DNA of 5,835 nucleotides from positions 1-5,835 of the forward strand of contig CANSQW010000094.1 of NCBI GenBank assembly GCA_947649215.1, in the 5' to 3' direction. The notes under the pieces are model-generated. The model was not told the origin of the DNA and searched no databases. It saw only the letters and a program-made list of their open reading frames with translations. Positions 5,834-5,835 of this stretch are shown piece by piece. A program made the translations under genes and the position numbers. Origin of the DNA: an uncultured bacterium (GTDB lineage Bacteria; Actinomycetota; Coriobacteriia; Coriobacteriales; Eggerthellaceae). Every line of letters starts with the position of its first letter. Positions within the stretch are counted from its first letter, which is position 1.

Positions 5834-5835
5834 CC

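Noticed and set aside
5323..5835. Replication origin with DnaA boxes
   Set aside because: No TTATCCACA-like 9-mer was found on either strand. parS suggests proximity to the origin but does not make this the origin.

Overview
The window is high-GC bacterial DNA (clearly above 60 % by eye) with five protein-coding loci: one cut off at the left edge, one internally deleted, and three that look intact. The best taxonomic guess is a gut-type anaerobic actinobacterium of class Coriobacteriia, probably Eggerthellaceae. This rests on overall GC, on the N-terminus of the small ATPase remnant (MRRENPFTPSFGEIP...), which resembles a family I know mainly from that class, and on a cysteine-rich PurA. It is inference, not proof. 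The first 25 bases are not biological: they match the end of an Illumina Nextera (Tn5) adapter, so position 26 is a read or contig end.

Layout, left to right. A prepilin peptidase (minus strand, 26-621) is truncated by the contig end and carries an Ala/Pro/Ser-rich tail with in-frame repeats. A 130-base divergent gap follows, with a perfect tandem 10-bp repeat that duplicates the ribosome-binding sequence. Next is a short plus-strand gene (752-1159) that joins the Walker A end of an ATPase to what looks like the C-terminus of the same family, with the middle missing. Converging on it is a minus-strand block transcribed right to left: purA (4012-5322), then purD (2567-3859), then a HemN/HemW-like radical SAM protein (1223-2563). 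purD and the radical SAM gene are 3 bases apart. purA and purD are separated by 152 bases containing strong GC hairpins. A -10 element lies in a small AT island 66-71 bases upstream of purA.

PurA (IMP to adenylosuccinate) and PurD (phosphoribosylamine to glycinamide ribonucleotide) are two separate steps of purine synthesis. The radical SAM protein has no obvious purine role and is probably carried along in the same transcript.

The right 513 bases (5323-5835) hold no convincing gene. They contain the purA leader and promoter, a 30-bp imperfect inverted repeat enclosing 105 bases with alternative pairings, a G-rich stretch, and a perfect 16-bp parS site (5807-5822) followed by a matching half-site. 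The parS pair suggests that the chromosome origin region and parAB may lie nearby, beyond the right edge. I did not find a convincing new multi-gene system. The items most worth a second look are the parS cluster, the inverted-repeat element and the internally deleted ATPase.
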